Under the pieces are notes generated by a model. The model was not told where the DNA came from. It ran no database searches and saw nothing but the letters and a program-made list of their open reading frames with translations. DNA of 64,000 bases, from contig CP096135.1 of NCBI GenBank assembly GCA_023213195.1, positions 2,166,842 to 2,230,841 of the forward strand, written 5' to 3'. The stretch's first letter is position 1; each line of letters opens with the position of its first letter. The position numbers and the translations under genes are program-made. Source of the stretch: Sphingobacteriales bacterium JAD_PAG50586_3. GTDB taxonomy: Bacteria; Bacteroidota; Bacteroidia; CAMBQF01. Positions 17,722 through 27,248 of the stretch are shown here, piece by piece.

Positions 17722-19446
17722 CTAGCGCAGTTTGGGTACGTTAAAAAAGAAGGTAGCCCCTTTGCCTACTTCAGATTCTATCCAAACATTTCCACCCGCT
17801 TCTTCAACTATTTTCTTTACTATAGCAAGCCCAACACCGGTGCTTTCTACCTTATCGCGGGCATTTAGGGTTTGGAATATTACAAAAATTTTCTCGTGGT
17901 ATTCCGCATCTATTCCCGGGCCGTTATCCTGCACAAAAAAGGTATAGCGTGTATCACTGTCTTTAAACCCTATTTTTATTTCGGGGTTTGGGTTGTGGTT
18001 GTACTTTATGGCGTTGCTTATAAAGTTGCTAAACACCTGTTCTATCTTCAGCCTGTCCGATTCTATCTCGGGCATGTCGCTTTGTATAGTAAACGTATAA
18101 TCTTCAGATGGTGATAGTACAGATACAATGTCTTTCACCATTTCGTAAGTGTTAAACACTTCGGGTTTGCTATGCTGGCGCCCTGCGCGCGAATATTCTA
18201 AAATGCCGTTTATAAGCATCTCCATGCGGTGTATCCGGCCACGCATCATTTCAAAGTTCTTCTTAGCTCCTTCGTTTACAATCTCGCCAAGGTCTTCTTC
18301 TATCCAGGTAGACAGGTTGTTTATTGCCCGCAACGGGGCTTTCAAATCGTGCGATACAATGTGCGCGTATTGGTCAAGCTCAGTATTTATACGCTCAAGG
18401 CTATCGTATGATTCCTGCAACTTGTTTTCGCGTTGTTTGTCTTTAGTTACATCAATAGCAAAACCAACCAATGCGGCCTCGGCATTCGACTCATCCGGAA
18501 AAATAAAGTTCTCAAAATAATATTCGTTATAGTTGTGGGTAACAGACCAAGTAAAATGCACTACATTACCCTCATACGCTGCACGTATTTCGTCTTTTTT
18601 GCCATGCATTATATCATAAATACTGTGGCTTATTATAGTACCATCGGTATTCTCTTTAATAGGGCTTAGCGCTTTACCTATGCACGACATAAAATTGCCC
18701 TTATCATCGAGGCTGTAAATAGATATAGGCATGTTTGCCGCCATAGAGTCTAATATGCGGCTTTGCATGTTCATCTGTTCCTGAACTTTGTGGCGTTCTG
18801 TAACATCGCGGCTGTTTACAACAATACCGGTTACAAACTCATTTTCATCAACTAGCTTGCCAACAGATTCAAGCCATAGGTATTCTCCGTTCTTTTTCTT
18901 AAACCTAAACTCTTGCGATACTGTTTTACCGGGGCTTTGTAATATCTCTTGTATACTTATGGCTACATTATTCAGGTCTTTAGGATGAATGAATTCCATG
19001 CAGTTTTTGCCAATTAAATCAGCCTCATCGTAACCTAAAATGCGGTATGCCGAAGGGCTTTCATAGGTAATGGTACCATCGGCCTCTAATATTGTAATCA
19101 TGTCGTATGATGTTTCTACCAACGACCTGAAAATCTCCTCGCTTTTAGCTAATTGTTTGTTAGCTGCAACAATTTCTCTGGTGCGCTCTTCTATTATTTT
19201 TTCCAGGTTTTGTTTAGTTTCCCTCAGCTCAGCATTAGCCTTAAAAAGCTCGTTAGAGCTAACTTCAAGCGTACGCTCAAGTTGGCGGTGGTCTTCTTCA
19301 AAACCTTGGTAGGCATTGTTTACTGCAGTAATAAAATCCTCCAGAGAGTTCATGTCAAACTTCTTCTCATCTAAGAATTTACTTACCTGCCTTTGCAGCA
19401 GCCTATGCATTTTTATGTTTATTGCTCCGCTATTCATTAATGCCAT
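17722..19446 (-). CDS. PAS-domain sensor histidine kinase
   Basis: 574 residues without transmembrane helices, so cytoplasmic. N-terminal coiled-coil (about 50-105), a PAS domain with PAC motif (about 105-220; RDVTERHK), a second PAS-like region (about 230-335), then HisKA with the phospho-acceptor His366 in HIVSHDLKAPL, and HATPase_c with the N-box NFISNAIKYN, G1 DNGPGI and G2 TGVGLAIV. It autophosphorylates and passes phosphate to a response regulator that is not encoded nearby. A FIST-domain protein lies 31 nt upstream on the same strand, so the kinase is probably part of a signal pair with it. Confidence 0.92.
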   Translation of the reverse strand: MALMNSGAINIKMHRLLQRQVSKFLDEKKFDMNSLEDFITAVNNAYQGFEEDHRQLERTLEVSSNELFKANAELRETKQNLEKIIEERTREIVAANKQLAKSEEIFRSLVETSYDMITILEADGTITYESPSAYRILGYDEADLIGKNCMEFIHPKDLNNVAISIQEILQSPGKTVSQEFRFKKKNGEYLWLESVGKLVDENEFVTGIVVNSRDVTERHKVQEQMNMQSRILDSMAANMPISIYSLDDKGNFMSCIGKALSPIKENTDGTIISHSIYDIMHGKKDEIRAAYEGNVVHFTWSVTHNYNEYYFENFIFPDESNAEAALVGFAIDVTKDKQRENKLQESYDSLERINTELDQYAHIVSHDLKAPLRAINNLSTWIEEDLGEIVNEGAKKNFEMMRGRIHRMEMLINGILEYSRAGRQHSKPEVFNTYEMVKDIVSVLSPSEDYTFTIQSDMPEIESDRLKIEQVFSNFISNAIKYNHNPNPEIKIGFKDSDTRYTFFVQDNGPGIDAEYHEKIFVIFQTLNARDKVESTGVGLAIVKKIVEEAGGNVWIESEVGKGATFFFNVPKLR

Positions 19447-19477
19447 TTTACAAGTATAATTTGGTATTAGGGTGTAT

Positions 19478-20623
19478 TTAAACGGTTTCGGTAAATGTGG
19501 TTATTGTCATTGTTTGGTTATGCAGTTCGCACCGCGTGTCTTTTTCAAAAGGCGATATTTCTCCATAAGAGTAAAAGCCCGTAATAGCGGTATTACCTCC
19601 TAAAATATTTTTCACCCCTTCTACTTCTTCTTCTACCATTTGTTTTAGTACCAGTTTACGGCCTACACAGCTAATTAATACGGCAAAGTCGGGCTTGCTG
19701 CCTTCAAATGGGGCTATGCTGGTGTTGGCTGCTGTTACAGCGCCGTCTATCAGCCGGTCTATATTTGCTTTCATCAGCCGTACATACGACCCCTCCGGCA
19801 AATCGCCTGCAAATGTCAGGCTTTGGTCTTCCTCGTTAACGGCTAGTATAGTGCGTACTACTGGCGCATGGTCTTCTGATGCTCTTAAGCTAAGCGGGAA
19901 CAATAACCCCGATGATGGCAGGTTTGCCGCCTGCGAACCTAAAAACGATTTATACAGTGCCAGCGCAGGTTCTCCGTCCAATTCATACAATACATTGTCT
20001 TTCGATTTTGTTATAAGGCGCTCCATGCCAAAGCTATCCCATCCTCCAAACGACCCATAACCAATTTTAATTTTATCGCCGTAAAAGCCAATGGCTGTTA
20101 TAATTCTCTCTCCGGCATGTTCGTGGTTATTTACCACCAGCGTTTGGGCAAAGTCTGCACCATCACCGGTCAGGCCACCGGTTACACTTACCCCTTCGGG
20201 CAACGATTCTCTTAAACCCATCACCAGGCGCGACCCATTCACATTCAACCCGTCCGATAGTACAAACAGATGTTTCAACCCTTCTTTGTCAAACTTATTT
20301 ACCAGCTGTTTACCGGCTTCATAACTATGTTCAGGTTGTTCTATTGCTATGCTATGCACTACAATTGTTGTGCTGTCAAATTGCAGTGCCGATACAGATA
20401 TTGTTTCGTCTACCACACTGGTGCCCATTATTTCTCCTGATGTTGAACAACCTATAAACCGGGCGTTAGGGTATTTACTTTTTGCCTCATTAACTAGGGT
20501 ATTGTCTTTAAGCAAGCCTGTGCTCCCAAATACCATTACCAATTGCACAGCTTCGGCATCAACATTGCCTGCTATAGGTTTCCACCCGCTTTGCTTGCTC
20601 CATTGTAGTTGTCCTATTTTCAT
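19478..20623 (-). CDS. FIST-domain sensory protein
   Basis: 381 residues, cytoplasmic. FIST_N (about 30-215; FIGCSTSGEI, VFGSTG, LFVLSDGLNVNG, GGLTGDGADF) and FIST_C (about 225-365; RASEDHAPVVRTILAVNEEDQ, GFYSYGEISPF) are both seen. FIST proteins are predicted to bind small ligands such as amino acids and often precede kinases or other signalling domains. Here the protein is separate from, but directly upstream of, the PAS histidine kinase (31-nt gap, same strand), so I infer it supplies the input. No signal peptide. Confidence 0.9.
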   Translation of the reverse strand: MKIGQLQWSKQSGWKPIAGNVDAEAVQLVMVFGSTGLLKDNTLVNEAKSKYPNARFIGCSTSGEIMGTSVVDETISVSALQFDSTTIVVHSIAIEQPEHSYEAGKQLVNKFDKEGLKHLFVLSDGLNVNGSRLVMGLRESLPEGVSVTGGLTGDGADFAQTLVVNNHEHAGERIITAIGFYGDKIKIGYGSFGGWDSFGMERLITKSKDNVLYELDGEPALALYKSFLGSQAANLPSSGLLFPLSLRASEDHAPVVRTILAVNEEDQSLTFAGDLPEGSYVRLMKANIDRLIDGAVTAANTSIAPFEGSKPDFAVLISCVGRKLVLKQMVEEEVEGVKNILGGNTAITGFYSYGEISPFEKDTRCELHNQTMTITTFTETV

Positions 20624-21027
20624 AACTTATGTGGTTGGTTGTTAGTTTAATACTTAGTATTTGCAATTTCAAAACATTCATTAGCATGTATTTACCTTTG
20701 TTGGGTTAAAATATCATATGCAAGAAATCATAGTTTTTGGCTATGTTTTTATTGTCAAAACATAACATATCAGGCTGTTATACGTTTTTTATATGTTTTT
20801 TAAATGCTGAATTTGTATGTAAGTATTTTGTCATATTATGATTGTAACAATGCATTTTGTCAAAAAAACAGAGACTGGTAGCTTCTTCATATTTCTGGTT
20901 ATATCCATTGATAGTCAATTCATTGCAAAATCATTGTTTTAACATGGTTGATGTATCATATTGGTTTTCAATCTATATAAACGGAGACATTTGTCAACAC
21001 TTCCTATAAATTGTTGTTATTTACCTC
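20624..21027. other. AT-rich divergent intergenic region
   Basis: 404 bases between the FIST gene (-) and the BtuF-like gene (+). No gene seen. It is very AT-rich with repeated ATATGTTTTT/ACATAAC strings, and contains TACCTTTG at 20693-20700 on the plus strand, a possible -7 element far (about 330 nt) from the next start. Confidence 0.5.
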
Positions 21028-21869
21028 ATGGTTTCCATGCATACAGTTACAGACCAAATGGGCAGGCAGGTATCTATGCCTGTTAAGCCACTGCGTATTG
21101 TATCCCTGGTACCATCGCAAACAGAGTTGTTGTATGATTTAGGCCTGAGCGATAGGGTAGTGGGTATAACTAAATTCTGCATCCATCCTGCCGATTGGTT
21201 CCGTAGCAAAACCCGCGTAGGGGGAACTAAAAATGTAAACTTTGATGTAATTGAAAAGCTACAGCCCGATTTAATTATAGGCAATAAAGAAGAAAATACC
21301 CGCAAAGACATAGAGCAGCTAATGCAGCAATACCCGGTGTGGATGAGTGATATTAAAACACTGGATGAGGCCAAGGCTATGATAACAGCCATTGGCAACA
21401 TCACCCAAACTGATGCTATAGCTGCCGATATTATAACACAAATTGATAGTGGCATTGCTCATGGGTGCGACCCCTTAAACCAAAAAAGTCGGCACTGTAC
21501 CTAATTTGGCGTAATCCCTATATGGCAGCAGGTGCTGATACCTTTATCAATCATTTACTTGAACTTTGTGGCTTTTACATTCCGGGTATACTTACAGAGA
21601 ATGATATACGCTACCCCGAGTTAGACGAAGACCAAATCTTCCACCTAAACCCCGAATATATTTTCCTGTCCTCAGAGCCCTATCCTTTTAAAGATAAGCA
21701 CATTCAAGAACTACAAGAAATACTGCCCCACGCTAAAATTATGCTGGTTGATGGTGAAATGTTCTCGTGGTACGGATCCCGTTTAATTCACACCGGCCCT
21801 TATTTATCATGGTTGTTAAACTCCCCTCCTTTTAAGGAGGGGTGCCCGAAGGGCGGGGTGGTTATCTGA
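21028..21869 (+). CDS. BtuF-like helical-backbone metal/cobalamin receptor protein (one frameshift; C-terminus encoded by a repeat)
   Basis: About 280 residues after joining. LRIVSLVPSQTELLYDLGL, VVGITKFCIHP and KLQPDLIIGNKEENT are hallmarks of the periplasmic-binding family for vitamin B12 and ferric siderophores. No signal peptide precedes them, as in a group of Bacteroidota relatives that are therefore of unclear location. The frame breaks near 21463-21465, where one more G joins IAHG to VRPLKPKKSALYLIWRNPYMAAGADTF. The last ~15 codons (SPPFKEGCPKGGVVI) are encoded by a paired-hairpin repeat, so the natural C-terminus may have been altered by repeat insertion. No ABC permease or ATPase is adjacent. 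Confidence 0.8.
21823..21862. repeat. Paired-hairpin intergenic repeat, copy E
   Basis: Hairpin 21823-21842 (CCCCTCCTT tt AAGGAGGGG) and hairpin 21844-21854 (GCCC GAA GGGC), then GGGGTGGTTA. It overlaps the end of the BtuF-like reading frame. Confidence 0.8.
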
Positions 21870-21947
21870 CTACTGACTACTGACTACTGACTACTGACTA
21901 CTGACTACTGACTACTGACTACTGACTACTGACTACTGACTACTGAC
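21866..21947. repeat. Heptanucleotide tandem repeat (CTGACTA) ~11.7
   Basis: Perfect CTGACTA units for 82 bases, immediately after the BtuF-like stop and running into the 3' end of the PAP2 gene, whose last codons (VSSQ-stop) lie in it. Slippage would change the unit number. Confidence 0.95.
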
Positions 21948-22515
21948 CTCTGGCCCCTGTTCCCTTACTAACCTTGTCTTAGTAACCACTACATAAAACA
22001 ACAGTCCATAGGCAATGCCCACTAGTGCGCCCATTAAAATATCAAATGGGTAGTGCACGCCCAAGTATATACGGCTGTACGATGTTAAGAAGGCAAACAG
22101 AAAGAGTAGGTACGCACCCTTCAAACGCCTGCGCAGTAAAAGAAAACAAACGTACACAGCGCAAAACTGTTAGAGGCATGGCCCGAGTAAAAGCCATATT
22201 TACCGCCCTTATAATCAGACACTAAGTGCATGCCTTTAGACATTTCCGGGTTGTGGGTTGGGCGTTCGCGTTTTAAAGAGCGTTTAGCCAAGTTGCAGGT
22301 TTGGTCGCTGGCGGCAAATAATACACCTGCAATCATTATTAATATCCAACCCTTTTTACCAAATTGCTTAACCAATAAAAAGCCCATGCTGAACAAAGCA
22401 ATCAGCCAAAAGTAGCCTCCGCTAAGTTCCCACATAAGCCAGTCTAGCCAAGGGTATGGTTACCATTTATGGCAAAAAACAAACTCTTATCAATATCAAT
22501 AAGCCACTGTAGCAT
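21933..22515 (-). CDS. PAP2-superfamily membrane phosphatase (two frameshifts)
   Basis: About 194 residues after correction. Integral membrane phosphatase, of the type that removes phosphate from undecaprenyl pyrophosphate or other lipids. The three PAP2 motifs are visible: KRERPTHN, FYSGHASNSFA and SRIYLGVHYPFD. The true start is MLQWLIDIDKSLFFAING at 22515, the usual opening of Bacteroidota PAP2 proteins; it joins LDWLMWELSGGYFW if CC at 22448-22449 is one base longer. A second join (TFVFF to LLRRRLKG) needs one more A at 22138-22141. The C-terminus runs into the CTGACTA array, so its length depends on repeat number. Confidence 0.85.
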
Positions 22516-22589
22516 GCCCCAAAGCTATAAATTTATAAGTTGATTTTATTAAATGCTAATGCTATGACACTGAATGTTCAGTTAGATTA

Positions 22590-22736
22590 AAGTGCGGTGG
22601 GTAGTCCACGCCCGGCGTGAACTCAAAATTTCGCATGGCAACTAGTGGGCAGATTGTGCGAAAGCGAAATTTTAGAGTTTTTGGGCGTGGTGTCTTTTTT
22701 GGTTACTTTTTGGACAAGCAAAAAGTAATGAAGAAT
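22590..22736. repeat. Dispersed element with conserved ends and variable middle, copy 2
   Basis: Same ends as 2596-2767 (GTGCGGTGGGTAGTCCACGC on the left; a perfect TTACTTTTTG gacaag CAAAAAGTAA hairpin on the right). Its interior has its own inverted repeat (CAAAATTTCGC ... GCGAAATTTT). It lies just upstream of the metal-operon promoter. Confidence 0.7.
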
Positions 22737-22795
22737 TATAAGATAGTAATGCTGAATAGCTATTAGATGAGTAAAGTTTTATCTATATCGAAATA

Positions 22796-22829
22796 TTTTG
22801 CAACATTGTTGCAAATAATTGTATATTTG
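22796..22829 (+). promoter_or_regulatory. Promoter of the His-rich protein / TonB receptor operon
   Basis: TTTTG at 22796-22800, 21-bp spacer, TATATTTG at 22822-22829, both matching Bacteroidota -33/-7 elements. The first ATG is at 22835, five bases after the -7 box, implying a leaderless or nearly leaderless mRNA. Confidence 0.65.
22797..22815. promoter_or_regulatory. 19-bp perfect palindrome, candidate Fur/Zur-family operator
   Basis: TTTGCAAC ATT GTTGCAAA, 8-bp arms with a 3-bp centre. It overlaps the -33 box and spacer of the promoter at 22796-22829, a position where a bound repressor would block RNA polymerase. TGCAA-type dyads are used by some Fur-superfamily regulators, and the downstream genes look like metal uptake, so a zinc- or other metal-responsive repressor is inferred. 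Confidence 0.6.
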
Positions 22830-22834
22830 TACTA

Positions 22835-23173
22835 ATGATGTTGGTGCGTAAAACCATAGCGTATTGTTTACTGCTGGCCTTTGTGGCGGTATTAACACCG
22901 TGGCCGGTGCTGCACGACAGCATTGCAGGCCATAGTGCTACTGAGCATACCGCCTGTGCAGAGCATCATCAAAACATGCCTTCTCATATAGAAGAGGGCC
23001 ATGCACATTGTTCTTTTTTCGATACTAAATCTATAGTATACAATACAACAGAGTTTACTGCCGATATTCAATTATTGCTTCAGTTTGAAACTGTTTACAA
23101 TACAGCTATCAAACCCTCGCAATCGCAGGGTTTAGCTATCAATCTTCCTTCGCGGGCGCCGCCGGCATGCTAG
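22835..23173 (+). CDS. Small exported His/Cys-rich protein, probable metal binder
   Basis: 112 residues. A hydrophobic signal-like segment (KTIAYCLLLAFVAVLTPWP) is followed by a short region packed with histidines and cysteines (HDSIAGHS, EHTACAEHH, HIEEGHAHCSFF), a pattern that suggests transition-metal binding; I know no named family. The rest is polar and short. It starts at either of two adjacent ATG codons (22835, 22838). It is the first gene of an apparent operon with a TonB receptor and a lipoprotein, under a promoter overlapped by a palindromic operator, so I infer a role in regulated zinc, copper or nickel acquisition or handling at the envelope. Confidence 0.75.
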   Translation: MMLVRKTIAYCLLLAFVAVLTPWPVLHDSIAGHSATEHTACAEHHQNMPSHIEEGHAHCSFFDTKSIVYNTTEFTADIQLLLQFETVYNTAIKPSQSQGLAINLPSRAPPAC

Positions 23174-23262
23174 TTTTTTGTGTTTGATTTTTTTGCCGGG
23201 CTTTTGCCGGGCATAGTCCTATCATTTTGGCAGAGTGAGTGTTGCCAACAAAAAATTATAGT

Positions 23263-25585
23263 GTGAAGTTTAAGGTTATTCTATTTGTATTGCTGCTTGC
23301 ACCTGCATGGCTATATGCGCAAACCTGTAATTTAAAACTTACAGGCACCGTTACCGATAGCCACGATGGGGAGAAGCTGGAGTTTGCCGCCCTGGGTATT
23401 TTGCAGTTGCAAAAGCAGGCGTTTACCAAGTCAGACGGTACGTTTGAATTTACCAACCTATGCCCCGGTACATACACTATTGTGTGCAGGCATTTGGGTT
23501 GTAAAGACACTACCTTTTCTGTAACAGTAAATGAAAATACTGCCCTTAGCATTGTTATGCCCCACAAGCTAAACCAGCTTAAAGAGGTTGATATTAATAG
23601 CGAAAAAACCAACCATGCCGATGCGGCAGGCCTTTCTGTAGTATCAGTATCAAGCCAACAGTTGCAGCCCTTGCTGGGCGGCACCCTGGGCGATATTTTA
23701 AAAGTAGCCCCCGGTGTTACAACCCTGCAAACAGGCGCTACCATTACCAAACCCATGGTAAATGGTTTTACCGGCAACCGCATTGTGATTATGAATAATG
23801 GTGTTAGGTTAGAGGGCCAACAATGGGGCGGCGAACATGCCCCCGAAATTGACCCTTATATAGCAAACAGTATTACCGTATGGTATGGCGCCAAAGCCGT
23901 GCGCTATGGGCCCGATGCTATTGGCGGTGTAATTACTATAGACCCTGCCGCGTTACCCTACAATGGCAGGTTTAGTGGCATAGCCAACCTGGCGGGCTTT
24001 AGCAATAACCGCATGGGGGCCTCATCAGTACAAATACAAAATAGCTTTGGCAAGGGCCGTTGGGCATACAGGGTGCAAGGCAGCTACCGCAAAGGGGCCA
24101 ATGTGTTTGCCCCGGGCTATGGCTTAGCTAATTCTGCCATGCGAGAAGGGAATTTTTCTGCCGCCGCTTGGCTACAAATACAACCGTTTAAGGGTAGAAG
24201 CGTATGCCAGCCGTTTTGATACTAAAATAGGCCTGTTTAAAGGTGCGCATATAGGCAACCTTACAGATTTAATGCAAGCTATAAACAGCTCTACCCCATT
24301 CTACACTACCAATAGCCACAGCTATGTTATTGGCAGGCCCTACCAGCAAGCAGTACATTACACTGGTAAAGTAAAAATGGTATATGATGTGAGCGAGAAT
24401 AGCCGCCTGCAAATTCAATATGCGATACAAAACAACCGCAGGCAAGAGTATGATAGGGACAAACCCCTGAATGATAGCCTTGCCGCGCTAAACAAGCCTG
24501 AATTTTTGTTTGACCTTACTACACAAACAGTTGATGCAGTGTATGAGTTTAACCGTAAAGGGTTGGAAATTAGTGGTGGCGTAAGCGTTATGTATCAAAG
24601 CAACTATTGGCAGGGACGCTACTTTATACCCAACTTTAATGCCCAAAATATTGGCGCTTTTGCTATTGCTGAGTATAATTTAAAAAACGTAAAGCTGGAG
24701 GCTGGGCTTAGGTACGATGTTCGCTTTTTAGAAATATCAAGGCTTATAAAAGGCAAGGTAATTTCGCCCGCCTACAGGTACCAAAACCCATCGGCCAATA
24801 TTGGTGCAACCTATAAAGATCTTGTGCCGGGGCTTAATATAGGTCTTAACGCGGGCCTTGCATGGCGCCCGCCAACGGTTAGCGAGCTTTATAGCAACGG
24901 CCTGCACCATGGGGCGGCAGCTTTTGAAATTGGCGACACATCTTTTACTGCCGAAAAAGCGTACACAGGCAGCGCAGTTGTAACCTATCAGGCAAATGGT
25001 ATTCAGCTTAGGGTAATGGGCAACTACAGCTATTTTGATAGTTACATAAACTTGGAACCTGTTTTGCCGCCAACATTAACCATAGCAGGCGCATTTCCTA
25101 CCTTTAAGTACAGGCAGGGTGCAGCATCGTTTACCAGTGTAAATGTTTCACTGTCGGTTGATGCTACAAAGCAACTAAGCCTGTTTACACGCAATGCCCT
25201 TATTTGGGCTTATAGCCATGCAACAAACCAGTACCTGATTGGTGCCCCGGCACACCGTTTTCAGTTAGGTGCCCGTTATAGTTTTGCTGATAGAAAATGG
25301 TTTGAAAAACCGTATGTAGAACTAGTGGCAGCCCATACTGTAAGGCAATATTTGGTTGATGAAGATGCTGATTATTCTGCCCCGCCCCCGGGCTACACAC
25401 TATTAAATTTAGAGGTTGGTTTTACCGCACATATACGCAATACGCATATAGGTATAACGCTTGCTGCCGCCAACCTGCTCAACACAAAATACCGCGATTA
25501 TTTAGACCGTTTCCGCTACTATACAGATGCAATGGGGCGCAACGTGTCGCTTAAACTTAACATTCCCTTTGGAGATATTAAATAA
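23263..25585 (+). CDS. TonB-dependent receptor with N-terminal carboxypeptidase-like domain, probable metal importer (one frameshift)
   Basis: About 774 residues after joining. GTG at 23263 opens a signal peptide (FKVILFVLLLAPAWLYAQT). A carboxypeptidase-regulatory-like beta domain follows (about 25-115; LTGTVTDSHDGEKLEFA, SDGTFEF), then the plug (TLGDILKVAPGVTTLQTGA, PMVNGFTGNRIVIMNNGVR, YGPDAIGGVI) and the barrel to SLKLNIPFGD. The frame breaks at GGG 24192-24194: one G fewer joins PFK to VEAYASRFDTKIG. Gene order (His/Cys-rich protein, receptor, lipoprotein) and the palindromic operator suggest a metal-repressed uptake system; the substrate is inferred, not shown. Confidence 0.85.
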
Positions 25586-25611
25586 TTAGACCCTTTTAAA
25601 ACTAAAATAAA

Positions 25612-26163
25612 ATGAACACAACATTCAAAAAATTACTTTTAGGTTTCACCGCCCTTGCATTAGTAACCGGCTTTAGCGCTTGTAAAGATGATGACCCCGG
25701 CGTAGAAAACCCGGAAGAGCTTATAACAACCCTTAAGCTTACTTTTACTGATAGTGCTAACACTGCCAATACATTTACCGTAACCTTTGCCGACCCTGAC
25801 GGGCCAGGTGGAAACACCCCAACAACGTACGATAGCATTGCCTTGCAAGCCAATAAAACATACTTGGTAACAACGCAATTGTTAAATGAGAGTGTAACCC
25901 CTGCCGAGGATATTACACTAGAAGTGGAAGAAGAAAAAGACGACCATCTTTTTGGGTATTCATCAACCGCAAATATTAATATCTCAGCAACAGATGTTGA
26001 TAATAACAACCTGCCTGTAGGCATAACAACCAAATGGAAAACTACAATAGCATCTGTTGGTAATACAACGGTTGTGCTTAAACACCAACCGGGCATTAAA
26101 ACCGGCGATATTGCTTTAGGCGAAACCGATGTAGAGGTTGTTTTTTATACCGCTGTGCAATAG
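25612..26163 (+). CDS. Lipoprotein linked to the TonB receptor
   Basis: 183 residues. Signal peptide with lipobox (ALVTGFSAC, Cys24), then acidic residues directly after the cysteine (KDDDPG), which in Bacteroidota can favour surface exposure. The mature part is beta-rich, with a Thr-rich strand pair (LKLTFTDSANTANTFTVTF), an acidic stretch (LEVEEEKDDHLFGY) and a C-terminal VEVVFYTAV strand. I do not recognise a named family with certainty. It starts 26 nt after the receptor stop and is followed by a terminator, so it is the last gene of the operon and probably the receptor's partner in ligand capture. Confidence 0.8.
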   Translation: MNTTFKKLLLGFTALALVTGFSACKDDDPGVENPEELITTLKLTFTDSANTANTFTVTFADPDGPGGNTPTTYDSIALQANKTYLVTTQLLNESVTPAEDITLEVEEEKDDHLFGYSSTANINISATDVDNNNLPVGITTKWKTTIASVGNTTVVLKHQPGIKTGDIALGETDVEVVFYTAVQ

Positions 26164-26196
26164 GGCCTTATCATTATGTTTATTTACTAAGTTGAT

Positions 26197-26228
26197 GCCC
26201 GGGGTACTTCATCCCGGGCTTTTTTATT
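26197..26228 (+). terminator. Terminator of the metal-uptake operon
   Basis: GCCCGGG, 9-base loop, CCCGGGC, then TTTTTTATT. Confidence 0.9.
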
Positions 26229-26239
26229 ACATTGCAATT

Positions 26240-27164
26240 ATGACAGGAGATAACAAGAAAGGCAGCAAGTATAGTATTGGTAGAAGAAAGTTTAACCGTC
26301 GTATAATTGTAAGGCAATTTATTGGCGATTTAATATTGTTAGCATTAGGGGTAGCATCAGCCAGTTTTGGCTTAAAAAGTTTTTTATTGCCCGCGCATTT
26401 TATTGATGGGGGAGTAACGGGTATATCATTATTGGTAGAACATAAAACAGGCATACCTTTATCTATTTTGCTTATCCTGATAAATATACCTTTTGTTGTA
26501 TTGGGCTATTGGCAAATTGGGCGTAAATTCTTTATAAAGAGTGTAATAGCTATTGCCGGCTTGGCTATAGCCGTTGCCCTTATTGAATACCCCATTATTA
26601 CCGAAGATAAATTATTGGTGGCCATATTTGGCGGGTTCTTTTTAGGGGCCGGTATAGGCTTAGCTATGCGCGGTGGCGCGGTGTTAGATGGTACAGAGGT
26701 TACAGCTATCTATGTGAGTAAGCGGGTAGGCCTTACCATTGGCGATGTTATTTTGCTTTTTAACATACTTATATTCTCTGCAACAGCATATTTACTTTCT
26801 ATTGAAGCAGCCTTGTACTCTATATTAACCTATATGGCAGCATCTAAAACAATTACGCTTATTATAGAGGGTATTGAAGAGTATACCGGTGTAACCATAA
26901 TATCGCACAAACACGACGAAATCCGCACCATGATTATAGATAAATTGGGCCGTGGGGTAACGGTTTATCAGGGCAAAGGTGGATATGGCAAAAAAGGCCA
27001 GCAACAGCCAGGATATTGAAATTATTTATGCCGTGGTAACCCGCTTGGAAACATCGCGCCTTAACACCGAGATTGAAAAGATAGACCCATCGGCTTTCGT
27101 TATTACCAACAGTATTAAAGACACTAAGGGCGGGATGATTAAAAAACGACCATTTAGCCATTAA
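26240..27164 (+). CDS. YitT-family membrane protein (one frameshift)
   Basis: About 308 residues. Start MTGDNKKGSKY at 26240, just after the terminator. Five to six transmembrane helices of the YitT/DUF161 type are visible (LILLALGVASASFGLKSFLLP, GGVTGISLLVEHKTG, IPFVVLGYW, GGFFLGAGIGLAMRGGAVLDGTEV), then the cytoplasmic DUF2179 domain (VTIISHKHDEIRTMIIDKLGRGVTVYQG). The family is widespread, membrane-bound and functionally uncertain. A6 at 26990-26995 is one base too long: with A5, GGYGKK continues ASNSQDIEIIYAVVTRLETSRL to FVITNSIKDTKGG, the usual end. Confidence 0.9.
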
Positions 27165-27248
27165 TTCAAAATGCAGAATTCATATTTCAGAATGGAGTAA
27201 TTTTTTCATTTTGAATTTTGCATTATTAATTATGCATTACTTTGCCCC

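Noticed and set aside
20693..20700. TACCTTTG as promoter of the BtuF-like gene
   Set aside because: It is about 330 bases upstream of the start at 21028 with no supporting -33 box; chance match in AT-rich DNA is likely.
21866..21947. CRISPR array or other spacer-repeat structure
   Set aside because: The 7-base unit repeats directly with no spacers; the other tandem-looking regions are coding collagen or glycine repeats.
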